Origin: Delphinapterus leucas
Taxonomy: Eukaryota; Chordata; Mammalia; Artiodactyla; Monodontidae
Direction: 5' to 3'
Assembly: GCF_002288925.2 (NCBI RefSeq)
Contig: NW_022098036.1
Location: 35,521,969-35,585,968 of the forward strand
DNA length: 64,000 nucleotides
Positions 23,431-36,309 of the stretch are shown in pieces. The notes beneath the pieces are model-generated. The model saw nothing but the letters and a program-made list of their open reading frames with translations. It did not search any database and was not told the DNA's origin. A program made the position numbers and the translations under genes. Numbering within the stretch: position 1 is the first letter of the stretch; every line of letters starts with the position of its first letter.

Positions 23431-26400
23431 CATAGTATTATTAAAGCACTGATGACGTTGTATCATCCTGGTCGGCTTATTCAATTCCCAAGGAGACTGA
23501 ATTTCTCTACAGCGAGGCAATGTCTTATTTATCTTTAGCCAACGCTTAACAGTTGTTCAACTAACACTTAGTAAATCCAATTCTACCTCCAAGCCCAAAG
23601 CTCCTTCCCTCACATCACACGTGCTAGAATTCAGTAAGAGAAATGGTAATTATTTCCTCCAAGAGTTCTGTTTATGGAGCTATTAGATTATTTGCAGATT
23701 CTGATGCCACAGATGTCTAACATAGTCTGGGATAGCTCCTGACGTTTGGAAGATCAGAGTTAGACTGGATCCTTTCATAGTCTTCCAAAATACCCAGTGC
23801 TATTCATTTGCCACTGAAACACATCCTTTACTTTCTCACTGAAAGGGATTATGATTTTTTTTTGAAAGTAGTTTCATATCTCATGTATTTACTAAAATAC
23901 TAGAGGAAGTTTGGGCACCATAGCAGGGAAGAGGAGTATCTGGAGGCTAAACATCTGATACTATTAAGCGGTGGCAATCTAAGAACTGGCCAGTTTTGTT
24001 TGGCAAAAACAGAAGCTTCGACACATGCTCCAATTTCCTGGTGAGATTAAAATGAGGCTCTGTCTACATGACTCAAAACATCCAGTCAATTCAATTAAAA
24101 ATAGCCAGTTTGGTGGGGGGAAGAAACAACTAGTCAGGTTAGTTGTTTGTCATTGCAAAGATAAACAAAACAAGTTAGTTAACCATATTGTTCACTTTTA
24201 TGCTTATCATTTCAGTCAATTATATCTATAGTATGAGATGAAGATCAATAACTCAGTTATAATTACATTTCAAATAAAGAATGAATATGAAACCAGGTCT
24301 CCAGCAGGTTGGCAAGGTCGCTCTTCGCGTAGCCATTACCTTCTGATTCAGGGTCATCCCTGTCTATAGTTAGCTGTATTTTGCCACTTAGAAAAATTTT
24401 TAAGAGTGGCATCAATATTGGTTTAATGTGGGTGTCTTAATTTTAAAAGGTGGGAGGAGGAAGGAAACATTCAATTAGTTAGTCTTGGGAACCAAATACG
24501 ATTAATCTTAAAGTTTGGTGGAAATTTAAAAAATTTTGAGTCAAGAAACTGCTATATACCGAGCTGTTTCAATCACTGCAGGCTACCTTTTAATTTTTTT
24601 TTTTAAAAAACTGCCCAGTTTTCAACAGGCGCCAATTAAGATTCTGGGGTCAAAGGGTTAATTACATCTTCTTACTCAGTATGCAGAATTTTCTGATTAT
24701 TAACTAAGGTTGGATTAAGATGAAAAAGAATCTACACAAATGTTAATGCTAGTCCCTCCTTGAGAAGATTTATTATAAAGCCACGCTGAAAGCTATCTGC
24801 TTTCCTCAAAGCAGATGGAGAAAAAAATCTTAGAAGAAACAGCAAAACAGACATTTTCAAGGCATGCGAATGTCTGATTCATCAAGACAGTGTTCTTATT
24901 ACTAAAACCAGTTCTTAGCCATCTCGACAGGGCTGTTGGGAGATTTTCTTTGTCACAACCCAGTAAGTCTACGAGGTATGTGTGCAGCAATGAGGCTTGG
25001 ATACAGAAGTCAGGAGCTATAACATCTCTGAATAATAATGCCCGTAATTATAATTTATATCCCCTGACATCAGTGTAACACATAAACTGTAAGGCACAGT
25101 TTCTTAACCCCAAAAGCTGAGTGCCTCTAACAGTATTTGTCAAATAATGAGGCTATTTCTTTCCAGGGTATGAAACTAACTATAGCTTCATGATTGAAGG
25201 TATACTAATGTTTAATGCATTGTGCTAAATGGATTTATAGTCGTCAAAGTTGTTTTATCTCTGCTTTCTTTTTTTTTCCTGCATATTTCACTGTAGCCAA
25301 ATTTCAGAGTGAAATCTTACTATCGTGCCCTTATAGAGACAATTCTCATGTGTAGGACTACTCTGAAATTAGTGGTTTTTTTCTACTACATTCCAATGTA
25401 GAAGAGGAAAAAAGAAATCACCCCAAACTCTTTTCCTATGACCTAACTCCAGTTAGAGTGAAGAATTACCAGTAGGCTAGGTTATTTTAATGACAGATTA
25501 TTTTAAACTAAGCCTTCACCATCTGTTCCACCCCCTAATTATGAATGCAAAAAGAACATATTTCACAATTACATCAGTAAAAAAGTAAGATATACGTGAT
25601 TTAAATGCAAGTGTGTGCTCCGTGTCCTATGCACTATGCATCTGTGATGTTCTTCTACTTCAGGCTTAGGTTATGGAGAAAATACCCACCCGTGATAAAG
25701 TACAGTCTCTGACACACTCAACGTTCCCTCCAAACCTAGCGTTTTTCATTGTCATGACATAATTCTGTTAGGACAAGAGCAGAACATGAATTTGAGCACA
25801 ATGCTTGCCAGCCATTAGATACGGGCACTTTATAACTGCTACAGTGGCTTTGCTGTTAACAAGGAGAGGCTGTGTGAGGAAATCCTTTCTGCAACCTGAG
25901 CAATGGGTGAGCATCATGAATACGTGAGCCCGCCCTTGAACCACGTATCTCCACCATCATGAAAGAGTGAAGAAGCCAAGCGCAGAAGAAGCACGGTCTG
26001 GAGAGTGAGGATGGGGCTCCAATACTTATCTTTCCACTCTGTTTTGGCAGCAGATAAAAGAGTTAGGAAAAAGCGTTTCTTACATTTTTTGGCCTTTCGA
26101 TACAATAACACTTTGATCGAGCTCATTAAAATGCCATGTTGCCCTCTGATTGCACTCAGGAGGTGATGCTGTGCTGCTCACGCACACACATGTGGACTCC
26201 CGGCAGCCTGGAGGAGAGCCTGGGATGATGCCCAGAAGTGCCCACGTGTATCTGTTTATGGGGAAGAAAAAGTTTCCCAAATTTTGCCTTTGCAATCTGA
26301 GTTTTAACCATCAAGCACTGTGTAGAAACAAAAGCCTTATTCTTAGAAAGCATCTAAGTCAAGCATATTTTCTCAAAGTGGAGAAAAGCACACATCAATG

Positions 26401-27540
26401 GTTGGGCTTTTATTTAACTCTCAGAAATCTCTCAGAGCTTTCTGGCTCCTGTGTCTTTTCTTTAGTCCCCTCACTGGCAATGAGTCAATAACATGAAGGA
26501 TGATAGAACAGGTTCATATGATTATCAAATACCCAAAGCTACATGTTCCCCAATCACAATGCTAAATTGGATTAATTCGGTCAAAACTATTTTCCCTTTA
26601 AAAAAGAATTCCAGAACAACAAACCTTGACACTGCAAGACACCTCTCCTAAGAGTTTCCTAAAACACATAACTCCAAACATCTTAGGTGAGAAAACAGTG
26701 CAGAGAGACACAGATGGCCTCTCTTCAGGTCTTAGAGGAGAGGTACCAGAATAAAAGGGGAGATGTTGAGCTAGTGAAATGTTACAACATGAAAAGAACA
26801 AAGACATCTGCTTTCTGAGCAAGGAGATCAGGTTTTGCTTCTGCTCATTAAAATTCCATTTCGTGGAAGCTGTGTATCAAAGTGCTGACCTTTTTTCTCT
26901 GGGATGCTAGTTCAAGCCGTACATCCAGCCTTGAGGAAGGTGGATTTCTTGATTTGAACATCCATCCAAATGGACAACAGGCTCTGGTATAAAGACAGGG
27001 TGCGGCATTTGGTAGAACCACACGTGTCTGTGTCTCTGAGCCACAGGGGGCAACACGCAGACCCCACATTATCTGCGCCTTGTCCCAGGGGACTGGGACT
27101 CCACCTGAGGCAGAACTGACCATGTGCTCCTTCTGCCTCAAGAAGAGGATCCCCACTAGCTATCCTAAGGCACAAATATCCACTGCAACGTTAAAATGTC
27201 TCCTTTTTGTGTATGTGGTATATTAATTTATTGAAACATAGGCTTTTCAGAATCCAGGAGCGAATTCCTTATTGTGCATCCTTCTCTTTGAATTCAGAAT
27301 TCTCTTTCAAGTTAAAGGCGGAATTCCCAGGTCGGCAGGAGTAATATAAGCACTATGTCGTATTGGTCCTGAAAGGCCTAAAAATGGCACTGCTTTGCTT
27401 TGGCTACGCATGGAGCTTGGTTCCAGGTGTCTTTCAAATTGTCTGAGTTATACAAAACAACACACAAAAAAGAACAGATACTAATAATTGTTGGCATCCT
27501 GTGGATAACAGATGACTGTAAAATAGGGAATGGTCATAAT
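23431..27540. other. Unique non-coding stretch
   Basis: About 4.1 kb without a recognised gene or mobile element. Overlapping open frames on both strands cluster around 25914-26491 and 26598-27175, but none has a conserved domain and they occupy opposite strands, as expected for chance frames in locally GC-richer DNA (26150-26240 and 27000-27150). Confidence 0.45.
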
Positions 27541-27645
27541 ACATACACACATATATAGATATACATATAATATATATCAAATATACTATGATATATCATA
27601 TATAATATATATGATCATAGCATATTATATTATATGATGTCTTAA
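27541..27645. repeat. AT-rich repeat with an imperfect palindrome
   Basis: Irregular TATA-rich sequence. Positions 27586-27620 form an imperfect inverted repeat that starts ctatgat and ends atcatag, so the segment could extrude a hairpin. Confidence 0.8.
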
Positions 27646-27694
27646 ACAATGCTCAGTTCACTCAAATATTCACCAAAGAGGAGAGGGAAGGGAA

Positions 27695-27845
27695 GGAAAC
27701 TAATATTTGTTAGGGAAATTATTTAGCCCAAATGTGAGCTAGGTATTATTTAATCCTACATTACAGATAAGGAAACTGAGGCTCAGAGAAATTAAATACA
27801 TCGCCCAATGTCACACATCAATACGTGGTAGATGTAAGAAAGAAG
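27695..27845 (-). repeat. MIR SINE fragment, minus strand
   Basis: The run ttacagataaggaaactgag, followed by a gctcagagaaattaaatac block, then a cgcccaatgtcacac block, is the reversed MIR core. The flanking aatatttgttagggaaatta region belongs to its 3' part but is diverged. Confidence 0.85.
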
Positions 27846-28284
27846 GAACTTCCTTTTCCTCCTGCTACTGGGACTACCAGCTGGGGACTTCAGTTGTTTC
27901 ACACCCCATCACAGCTGCTAGGAATCTATGCTTCCTCCAGCATTTCTTTCCACATAAGTGAGTCTCACACTCCTCTTTTTGCAGTGTGATGCATTCAGAA
28001 AACACCTGTTGCACCAGGCCTTCCTATGCACCAGGCCTGTACTAGCTGAACGAAGACCAACTCATGAGTTATGTTCTTAAAGAAAATTCATCTGTGGGAT
28101 CCAAGACTAAGAAAACGAGTAAAGTTGGAAATTAACTTTATAAAACAAAAAGCAGCAAGGCAAAGCCAGCTTAGGACACCCACCCCCCATACCTGGTGGG
28201 TACTCTTGTCTGATATTACCAAGCTCCATACCTCTAATATGCTGTCTTTGGGTTGGAAAAGGCATGGATTAATGGAATTTGTAC
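27846..28284. other. Unique non-coding stretch
   Basis: No recognised gene or repeat. The 76-codon open frame at 28071-28301 extends into the adjacent L1 tail and is not credible as a gene. Confidence 0.45.
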
Positions 28285-28440
28285 TTTTTAAGCTTTATTG
28301 AGATACAATTGACACATGAAATTGTAAAATATTTAAAGTATATATTGCGATGATTGGATATACATATACATTCCTCCCGTCTGGTTAATTAACACATCCA
28401 TCACCTCACATATTTATCTTCCTGGAGTTTGTAAATGTCC
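28285..28440 (-). mobile_element. Old L1 (L1M-type) 3' end fragment
   Basis: The run agctttattgagatacaatt, followed by a gacacatgaaattgtaaaat block, then a gcgatgattggatatacat block and a ttaattaacacatccatcac block, is the reverse complement of the 3' end of mammalian-wide L1M elements. It is about 155 bases, 5'-truncated, with no visible target duplication. Confidence 0.82.
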
Positions 28441-29113
28441 AGTCAAGAGACTACAGCCCTCAAGGAAATTCTCATGCCTTAGAGGAAGAGGCTAATGCCT
28501 AGAATAGAGAAGGGACCCCAGTTAATACATAACTGCTAGGAGAACCACACCTCCCAACGGGTGACTGCCAGGACAAGACTTGAGAACACACACCAGCAGG
28601 CCATGGAGCTGGCCAGTGCACTAACCCCATTTCCTGTCCCAAAGTTTTTCATTTAGACTCAGGGTTTTTTTCCTTTCTACACTATTTTATATAGAAGTTC
28701 ATGTGAAAATAAGATTGATTTTGGAGAAATTTATTTTATAGTCATGTTTGCCTAAAAGTACATGCTCAGTGATACAAGATAGGCCCATATTGCTGTTTCT
28801 GCTACGGCTGATTATGACATGAACCGGACTGTTTACTGGGCAGTGGGTAACTTTAAAGAACAGGATATTTAAAAGAAAATGATCAAATCTTTGTACATGT
28901 AGTTCTTTAGGTAAGGAGTTTGTGTCAGAGGTAGTAACAATGATTAGAGAACCCTGTAATGAATTTAGCATATTAAAAGACCATTTAGAGACCTTAGATA
29001 TTAAACTGGTGCATTCACATGAGTCTCATTTCAGGAAACACTTACTGATATCTCTAGGGAAAGGGTATTAAAAACATTTGTATTGAAAAGAACTTAATTG
29101 TTACAAATAAAGT
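28441..29113. other. Unique non-coding stretch
   Basis: No recognised gene or repeat. The 90-codon minus-strand open frame at 28699-28971 is unremarkable. Confidence 0.45.
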
Positions 29114-29520
29114 TGCCATGGACTAACTGAATTATGATTCCCCCCCCACCCCCCCACCCCACCCCTGCAAATTTATATGTTGAAGCCCTAAACCCCAATG
29201 TGACTATATTTGGGGACCAGGTTTTTAAGAGGTAATTAAGGTTAAATGAGGTCATATGGGTCCTAATCTGATAGGACTGGTGGCCTTATAAGAAGAGAAA
29301 GAGAGAGCAATCTCTCCACAGGCAAGCACCCAGAAAAGGCCATGAGAGCACACAGCCAGAAGGCGGCCATCAGCAAGCCAGGAGTAGAGTCCTCACCAGA
29401 ATCCAACTGTGCTGGCACCTTGATCTTGGACCTTTAGACTCCAGGCTATGAGAAAATAAATTTCTGTTGTTTAAGCCACCAAGTCTATGGTATTTTGTTA
29501 TGGTAGCCTGGACTAAGACA
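29114..29520 (+). mobile_element. MLT1-type solo LTR (ERVL-MaLR)
   Basis: The element begins tgccatggactaactgaatt and has a C-rich run at 29141-29166. It continues with atgttgaagccctaaacccc, a taagaggtaattaaggttaa block, a ataggactggtggccttata block, cagccagaaggcggccatca, and ends with aataaatttctgttgtttaa and gactaagaca. This is the MLT1 LTR layout, including the polyadenylation signal AATAAA near the 3' end. No internal retroviral sequence flanks it, so it is a solitary LTR left by recombination of an ancient non-autonomous retroelement. A clean 5-bp target duplication is not visible. Confidence 0.9.
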
Positions 29521-32518
29521 GTAGTTTGGAAATTCTGGTGGGGGAAAATGCTTGGGCCATGAAAACCTTCAGTGTTAACTTCAGGAAATCATTGTAACTA
29601 GATTCTCTGCTCTTTATGTATCATTCATGTAATTAATAATTAATTTTTACTAGACCCCCATTAAGCTATAAATATGATGGACTGCTAATAGCAGCATTCA
29701 GTCCCAGAAATCGACAATACTTATTAGGATTGTTTTTGAAATCGTTTTCAAGTAATTGCACCTATTCTGTATCTTATATTTACAATATTGATATCTTTAT
29801 ATTGGTTTTCTGTACATTTCAAATGCTTAAAGGCTACATTGCTTCATTGCCTTAGCTCCATACAAAGCAAAGATGCATATTTATGTGAAAATCAATTACT
29901 CTGATGGAATTAGAAACCAGGTCCTGAATGATCTTGAGATAAACAGCTTGGTTTACCACCTGCTACGGCTCTCGACTGCTTTGCCGACCTTCTATTTTCA
30001 TTTCACAGTTGGCCACTGAGTCTAGGTAAGAAAGAACGGCATACGTGCTTGTCCACAGAGGTCTCATCCTATTCAGGGGTCTAAAGAAATGCTTCTGCTT
30101 TTATCCCCACATGCCTATTGAACACAGGTGAAGCAAAAGGGATTGTGGACTTTTGTTGTTTGCTAACATACTTGCATATCTCCAAAGCATAACAACCAAT
30201 GTCATAAGAAATCTTCTTCAGAGAATCTCTAGATGATATCCTTCAAAGTAGAGCAATTGAGTGTGAAATTTGCTAGCACCAAATTTGCTAGGTGTATATT
30301 AAATGACAGTCCAAATTTATACCATTAAAAGCAATGGTACTTGGCTATATATCTTGGCTTCTGCTGTGGTTCAATTCAGGAACAGAATGAAAGGACTGGG
30401 CTAGACTATGAAGTTTCTGTTTGTGGGATAAAGACATTAGTAAAGAAGAAAATTAAATTCTGATATTTTCCACTGACTTTCTAAAGTGAAATTTTTTAAT
30501 ATGAAAAATGAGATTGGAGTTTTCTTCCTGCTCCTGATCTCCTTTGATGACTATCGTGACTGGAAGAGAATTCAGTGCCACCACTGAAGAGTTACTCGTT
30601 ATTTTATTACTTGAATTTCCAGGATGAAAAGATGCTTTACCCAAAATCTAAGTGAGATTTAATAGGCATCATGGGACTGAAGTTGTCTATAGAGAAGTAT
30701 AGCTAATGGAAATGCAAAGATAAAACCTAAAGTGCCTAGCTTGAATGTAAAATCAGACATGTTACAGTGATTTGAAGAAGGTGAAGGATGTATCTAAACC
30801 ATGGAAACAACTGGGCTTACCATCTCACGCCTTTCTGACTCACCTATGAGGCAGCAAAAATGACAGACCCAACTATTTTCTGTTTTTGCTATTTGACTAA
30901 GTCAAATAATCACTGTGAGTTTTTTCCTTTAAAATATGTTCCCAAATTTGTTTAAAAAATACTCAAAAATTATAATTCTGTTTTGTCTTGAAGTTGAAGT
31001 TTTTACTAGAGTAACGCATCATGGGTGTCAAAGGGCCAATCAGATGCAATACATGAACTGTCACTAAATGGTCAACTTTTCAGGAACAGATCTATTCTAT
31101 AAATTTTGAGATGCCTGGATACTTGGTTACCCAGGTACCTCCAAAGGTGCTCACATATGGTCTTATAATTCCCAAACACGGATGGATCATTTCATGGAGC
31201 TAAAAATGCCACCATATAAATTTCCCTGGGCAGAAGGACATGTAAAAAGTTTTGGCCCAGATATAATCTTCCCTTTCCCCCTGTCCTGGCATGTTATCAT
31301 CAACTAGGATCTTCCCCTTTCCTAGGTTCCTTAGTGAAGTTGGAGGCCGGTAACTGACATCCTAGACACCTGTCAAAGAGTGACAGACCTTTTGCTATTC
31401 TACTTTTTCCTAAGCAGCACACAGCACGTCCGTCTGCTAGGCAGGTCTAAGTGACTGTGCATTTTGTCTTGGGCTATTTGGCACGGGCGGCTACAGAACA
31501 CCACATATCTACTTTAGCTCTAGAGGCTGTATCAACTAACACACCTGAGGAATCACTGGATAAAGTGTTTTCAGTGACTCAGGGCCATGTGCTTCACTGA
31601 AGTTATATAAGAGCCATAACATTACGCATCCTGCAGGGATTCACCGTAACGATAACTGTAACATAACTACATCATGCATGATCTATTCAAAGGCACTGAT
31701 GTGCCAATTTGCAGCAATTCTAAAAGAAATTTGCAGTTGGTCATATTGATAATTCATTCACTAGAAACCTTGAATCAATAGTCTCAGTCTAATTCTAATG
31801 TGCACAATGATCCATTTACCCACACTTTTGACTTAAATAGCTAAAGACAGGTTAGAACAAAAATAATTTGAAAATGCATATATTCCACCATTCAATGCAT
31901 TTGATGAATGACAGTCTACCTCTCAATGACTATTGGACTTATTAAAATTCTAGTTAATCTACAAAATTTCTAGTGGCCTCAACCATACAGCCCTTTAATA
32001 CCTTCAGCCACAACCGTCACCTCCTACATAGTCATTCTCAACCTTCGATGTCAAAGACATCCAAATTGCCAGCAACAGTGGTAGGAAGGAACAATTCCAA
32101 GTCTGATTCTTCACTTGGCCCTCTGCCTGGTTTCTTTTAAGGGATGGGCAGGTGAACTAGTATTATTTTCATTGCTAGGATGGTATTTTTCTTAGCTGTC
32201 TAGAATCCCAAGACTACAAGATGGTCCACTTCCCATTTAAGACATTTTCTACCTGTATCTACCACATTCCATCACATAAGCTTGCAGACTTAATTTTTTA
32301 ATGGAGAACTTCCTAATAATTTTGAAAGAAAGATGAATCCCCATTACAACTCTCCTTAAACATAACTTAGAGTGTAAGTAAACACCAACCTCCTCACGAG
32401 TGATAGTAGCCTGAAAAAAGTGAGGAAGTATTATAGAACATCACCTGAGATCACCTTGGAAACCAGTGTAGAGGTTTGGGATCAACAGCTTCAAGCCCAT
32501 TTCTAGGTTTCATTTCAG

Positions 32519-32582
32519 CCCCCTTTTCATTTTTCCTTTTTTCTCTTATTTCCTTTTATCTCTTTGCCTTTTACCTTTTGGT
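32519..32582. repeat. Polypyrimidine tract
   Basis: A run made mostly of T and C (ttttcc, ttttctctt and similar words), with scattered A and G. Confidence 0.7.
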
Positions 32583-32632
32583 TTGCATTCTGCATTCATC
32601 CATTTAGTGCAAGAGATATTGATGGTTGTGGG

Positions 32633-32655
32633 GATGGTGTGGTGTGGTGTGGTGG
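32633..32655. repeat. (GGTGT)n short tandem repeat
   Basis: Roughly four pentamer units of ggtgt, imperfect at both ends. Confidence 0.75.
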
Positions 32656-34708
32656 TCAGTGTGTACCATGCTTCTCAGCTACTGTTCCCAGCAATCCTGT
32701 TCTGAATGTGTTTGTATGTGAAAACTCCCCTGGGCAGTAAAACAACTATGAAAATGTTTATATATCTGACTCATGGATGAATAGTGATTACTGACAAAAT
32801 CTGAAGACCAAGAATGGCTCCAAATTTGTGTAGGCTAGTGTAAATTTTATGTGGTTGAATATTGGCAATAGATTCTTTCTGCCTCCAATGAGATTTGTTC
32901 ATTTTAGCCTTGACCTTTTCCAACAAGTGAGATTTGTTTTATTGTCTTGCTTGGGGGCTTCTTCTTAGTAATAGGATGACCTACTTTAATTTCTACTTAA
33001 ATGCTTCACAGGCTGGAGAGTGAGTTTCCCTAAAGGACTGAGCCCCTAAAGACTCAAATTGGCCTCTGTGTCCTAATGGAAGACTTTTATCCCGAAGCAA
33101 ATAAAAAATATATTAAGGGTTTTACAAACACAACCTTAAGCCTTTAACATTTTCTGTATGTTCTTTCTGTTCTCCTTAGGAGTAATCGCACTTGCTTAAG
33201 ACATTTGCTGCTCCTCTCCCCCAGATTTTTAACCCTTTCCTGGCTCTTTTCCGTCATGCAGACACCTTTCATGAAAGTGTATAGCCAACATTATTTTGCC
33301 ATTTCCTAAGAAGCACACAGACACGGCCTAATGGATGTGGCCTAAAAGCACACAGGCATGACCTACTAGGCAGAACTAACGTACTTTATGTCGGCGCAGG
33401 TCTCCTCAGTTTATCAACATACTGAATCCCACTTGAGCTAGTGAGACTAAGACAGTGTAACGGTACATGACTAACATTATTATCAATATTCCGTAATGCA
33501 GTGAGGCCAGCTCTCTTCCATGATCTGAGCAAGGTTTAAGTAACATACCCTTATAGGCAATGAACAAAAGAAATTCTTTCACTTATTTCCAAAAAGCAAT
33601 TCTTCCTTATATTGGGCTTCTTTAATGCACTGGATTATGTTATCTCAACTAAAAATTTCAATAACGTGACATGACACAAAATCTTCATTTTTGAGCAGGA
33701 TAAAAATCTTTGTCCCCAAAGTTCTGCTACACAGAGTAAAATCTATGGGTTCTGCTGTGAATCATTTACGTTTGCTTCTTCAAGGCTGAAATCTTTTGGC
33801 TTCCAGGGACACACACAAGAGAATGGTGGGTGTCGCAAGTTATCCAGCAACTTTTTGAAGGAAATATATTACCAATGTCCCCTTTCGATGTGTTAGGAAG
33901 TTTGAATGAATTACACAAGAGAACATATAGGCTTAAACACTCAAGTGTGGAGAGATGCCGTCTGTGTTGGAGGACACGGGCTGAAGCATTAGGGCCCTTC
34001 CCGCCACTTTTCTGCTCTGCTCAATTGACAACAGGATGGCTGACACAGTAAGCAACTGAAGTGGTTTAAAGAGAACTGATCCTTTCACATCTCCCTCTAG
34101 TGTTTCTCCAGGGTCCTCAATGAAAAAGCAATATGGGTATCATCCAAGTCCCAGGTGAGGCACCAGAAAGGGGGCGGGGGTGTCTGAGCCACAGGGACAG
34201 ATTCCTGGCCTCATTAAGAGGTGTGAAACAGGAGACTTTCAGAGTCAGGGGACTTTAGAGGAATCCCCAAAAGAAGAGGGCTGAGGAAGGAAAAGGAGAT
34301 GCGTCAGGCAGATGGACTCCTTCTGAGCCCAGGGCGCCTCGATTGCGATCACTGCTTAGAAGCACATTCCATAGCTTTCACCAGGGAGGGACCTGCTTGA
34401 ATTCTTGAAAAATGCCCAGCGAGGGGGCTATCCTGCCAAGGCCATAGCTCATGGCTCAAAGACCTGGGGCTATGGAGAAGCCTCTCTTAATTCCATCTTC
34501 TAGTCGCCCTCAACATGAGAGGCATGGCTCTGTCAGAAAGTCCCCAGTCAGGTTCAGAGGGACTCTAAGATTTGGGCCGATGGCAGAGAAGATGGGACAA
34601 TTATGGCCTTGTCTCCTCAATTCCTTCCAGGAAGCTAAAGAGCCTATGTGGCCAGAGCTGAAGAGGTTCCACACCCAGCTTTGAAATGAGCATACTCCAA
34701 AGTCTTCA

Positions 34709-34945
34709 AGAGGCAGCCTGGTGCAATAGAAAAGAACACATGAGCTTTGTACTCAAGCAGACCTAAGCTGTAACTCTGAACTTGCAACTTCACTGTTTTC
34801 TTAAATGAAAATGTAAAGAATAATATCTATACCTTATTTATTCTACTCAACAGAGGTGTTAAGGTGATTAGAGTTAATGCACATAAAAGTGCCATCATAT
34901 AGTAGGTATTTAATAAATGGCGCCCACAGTGGTTATTATTTGACT
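34709..34945 (+). repeat. MIR SINE, near full length
   Basis: The copy starts with the tRNA-derived head (gaggcagcctggtgcaatag, aaaagaacacatgagctttg), has a diverged core, and ends with ttaaggtgattagagttaat, the gtgccatcatatagtaggta block and a tttaataaatgg block. The core region around the usual CATCTGTAAAATGGG is substituted. Confidence 0.85.
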
Positions 34946-35388
34946 TGGGATGCTGATTTAGAAAGAGTCTCTGCTAATAAGAGTGGTTTTTACCTGGCAT
35001 AAGGAGAAATAACACACTTGGAAAGAGAGGGAAAATGTACTAGAGGCAGTGAAATTAAATAAGTTAGTTAAGAACTTAAAAGGACAAGCAAGAAGAGGAC
35101 TCAGTATTCATGGTTGAAATAAGATTTCATCCTGCCCATAAACATTCTTCTTTAGAACTTTAATAAACGCAAGCTGGGAACAGAATATTTGTAAAGGAGA
35201 AAAAGGCTATTATAGAAGTTATCAGAAAGAAACACATTAAGGAAATATAGGGCGGGAGACTTGGATAAGATTGTAATGTCAGCAAGAAGTTGAGAAAGAA
35301 AAAAACCCACAAAAACAGGATAAAAATAATTTTACTTTCATAAGCATGGTCATTTAAAAACGAGAACTGTTCAAGGATATATCTATAT
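34946..35388. other. Unassigned stretch
   Basis: No recognised gene or repeat before the GT microsatellite. Confidence 0.4.
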
Positions 35389-35412
35389 GTGTGTGTGTGT
35401 GTGTGTGTGTGT
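35389..35412. repeat. (GT)n microsatellite
   Basis: Twelve uninterrupted GT dinucleotides. On the minus strand they make the Thr-His repeat in an otherwise meaningless open frame. Confidence 0.95.
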
Positions 35413-35489
35413 ATGATATTATACATACACCATGCGGATGAGTGGCAGACAGAATTTGTTGAGGCAGTCTCTGTTTTGGACCCTGGGAG

Positions 35490-35543
35490 AAGAACTTTAC
35501 ATTGACTAACCCAGTTCAATCCTCACTTCCTAACTCTGAGGTA
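35490..35543 (-). repeat. MIR SINE, half left of Tigger1
   Basis: The blocks gaactttacattgactaacc, cagttcaatcctcacttcct and aactctgaggta fit the reversed MIR 3' portion (CTTTACAT, TTTAATCCTCACAA, CCTATGAGGTA). The next MIR words continue only at 38234, directly after the Tigger1 element, so this is the left half of a MIR split by transposition. Confidence 0.8.
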
Positions 35544-35972
35544 CAGGCACACCCCAGAGATATTGTGGGTTCAGTTCCAGACCACCAGAACAAAGTGAAT
35601 ATTGCAATACATCGAGTCACACAAAACTTTTGGTTTCCCACTTGCATATAAGAGTTGTTTACACTATACTATAGTCTGTTAAGTGTGCAATAGATTTATG
35701 TCTAAAAAAACAATGTATATACCTTAACTAAAAATCCTTTATTGTGAAAATACGCTAACCATCATCTGAGCCTTCAGCGGTTCATAATCTTTTTGCTGGT
35801 GGAGGGTCTTGCCTCAGTGCTGGTGGCTGCTGACTGATCAGAGTGGTAGTTGCTGAAGGCTGGGGTGGCCATGACAATTTCTTAAAATGAGACAACAACG
35901 AAGTTATCCGTATGGATTGACTCTTCCTTTCACGAATGATTTCTCTGTAGCACGCAATGCTGTTTGATAGTA

Positions 35973-36039
35973 GTGGGTTGGCCAGAAAGTTCGTTCGAGG
36001 TTTACAGGCAAACCCGAACGAACTTTTTGGCCAACCCAA
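35973..36039. mobile_element. Mariner-type MITE inside Tigger1
   Basis: This is a 67-bp element that is almost wholly inverted repeat. The left arm starts gtgggttggccagaaagttc and the right arm ends gaactttttggccaaccca. It is flanked by TA at 35971-35972 and 36040-36041, the mariner target duplication. The terminal sequence is that of the mariner elements common in cetartiodactyl genomes. With no room for a transposase, it must have been moved by a full-length relative. The sequence folds into a near-perfect hairpin. Confidence 0.92.
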
Positions 36040-36080
36040 TATTTTACCCATGGTAGAGCTTCTTTCAAAACTGGAGTCGA

Positions 36081-36309
36081 GGGCTTCCCTGGTGGCACAG
36101 CGGTTGAGAGTCCGCCTGCCGATGCAGGGGACACGGGTTCGTGCCCCGGTCCGGGAAGATCCCACATGCTGCGGAGCGGCTGGGCCCGTGAGCCATGGCC
36201 GCTGAGCCTGCGCGTCCGGAGCCTGTGCTCCGCAACGGGAGAGGCCACAACAGTGAGGGGCCCGCGTACCGCAAAAAAAAACAAAAAACAAAAAACAAAA
36301 ACAAAAACT
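36081..36309 (+). mobile_element. CHR-family SINE (copy 2) inside Tigger1
   Basis: It starts gggcttccctggtggcacag, has the degenerate B box ggttcgtgccccggtcc, the full cetacean body, and a tail of A-runs separated by C (36272-36309) in place of pure A. The flanking duplication is aaactggagtcga at 36068-36080 and aaattggagtcga at 36310-36322, with one mismatch. It lies in the C-terminal coding part of the Tigger1 transposase. Confidence 0.96.

Larger units (their letters stand above)
29521..34708. other. Unique non-coding stretch
   Basis: About 5.2 kb with no recognised gene or mobile element. It includes a pyrimidine-rich tract (32519-32582) and a small GGTGT repeat (32635-32653). The segment 34140-34690 is GC-richer and carries a 77-codon open frame (34451-34684) without recognisable features. 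Confidence 0.45.

Noticed and set aside
27035..27060. CTCF-like site (ccacagggggcaa)
   Set aside because: The core is close to the CTCF motif, but the spacing between the CCA and AGG parts is off by one base and the flanks do not fit. A motif scan and ChIP data would be needed.
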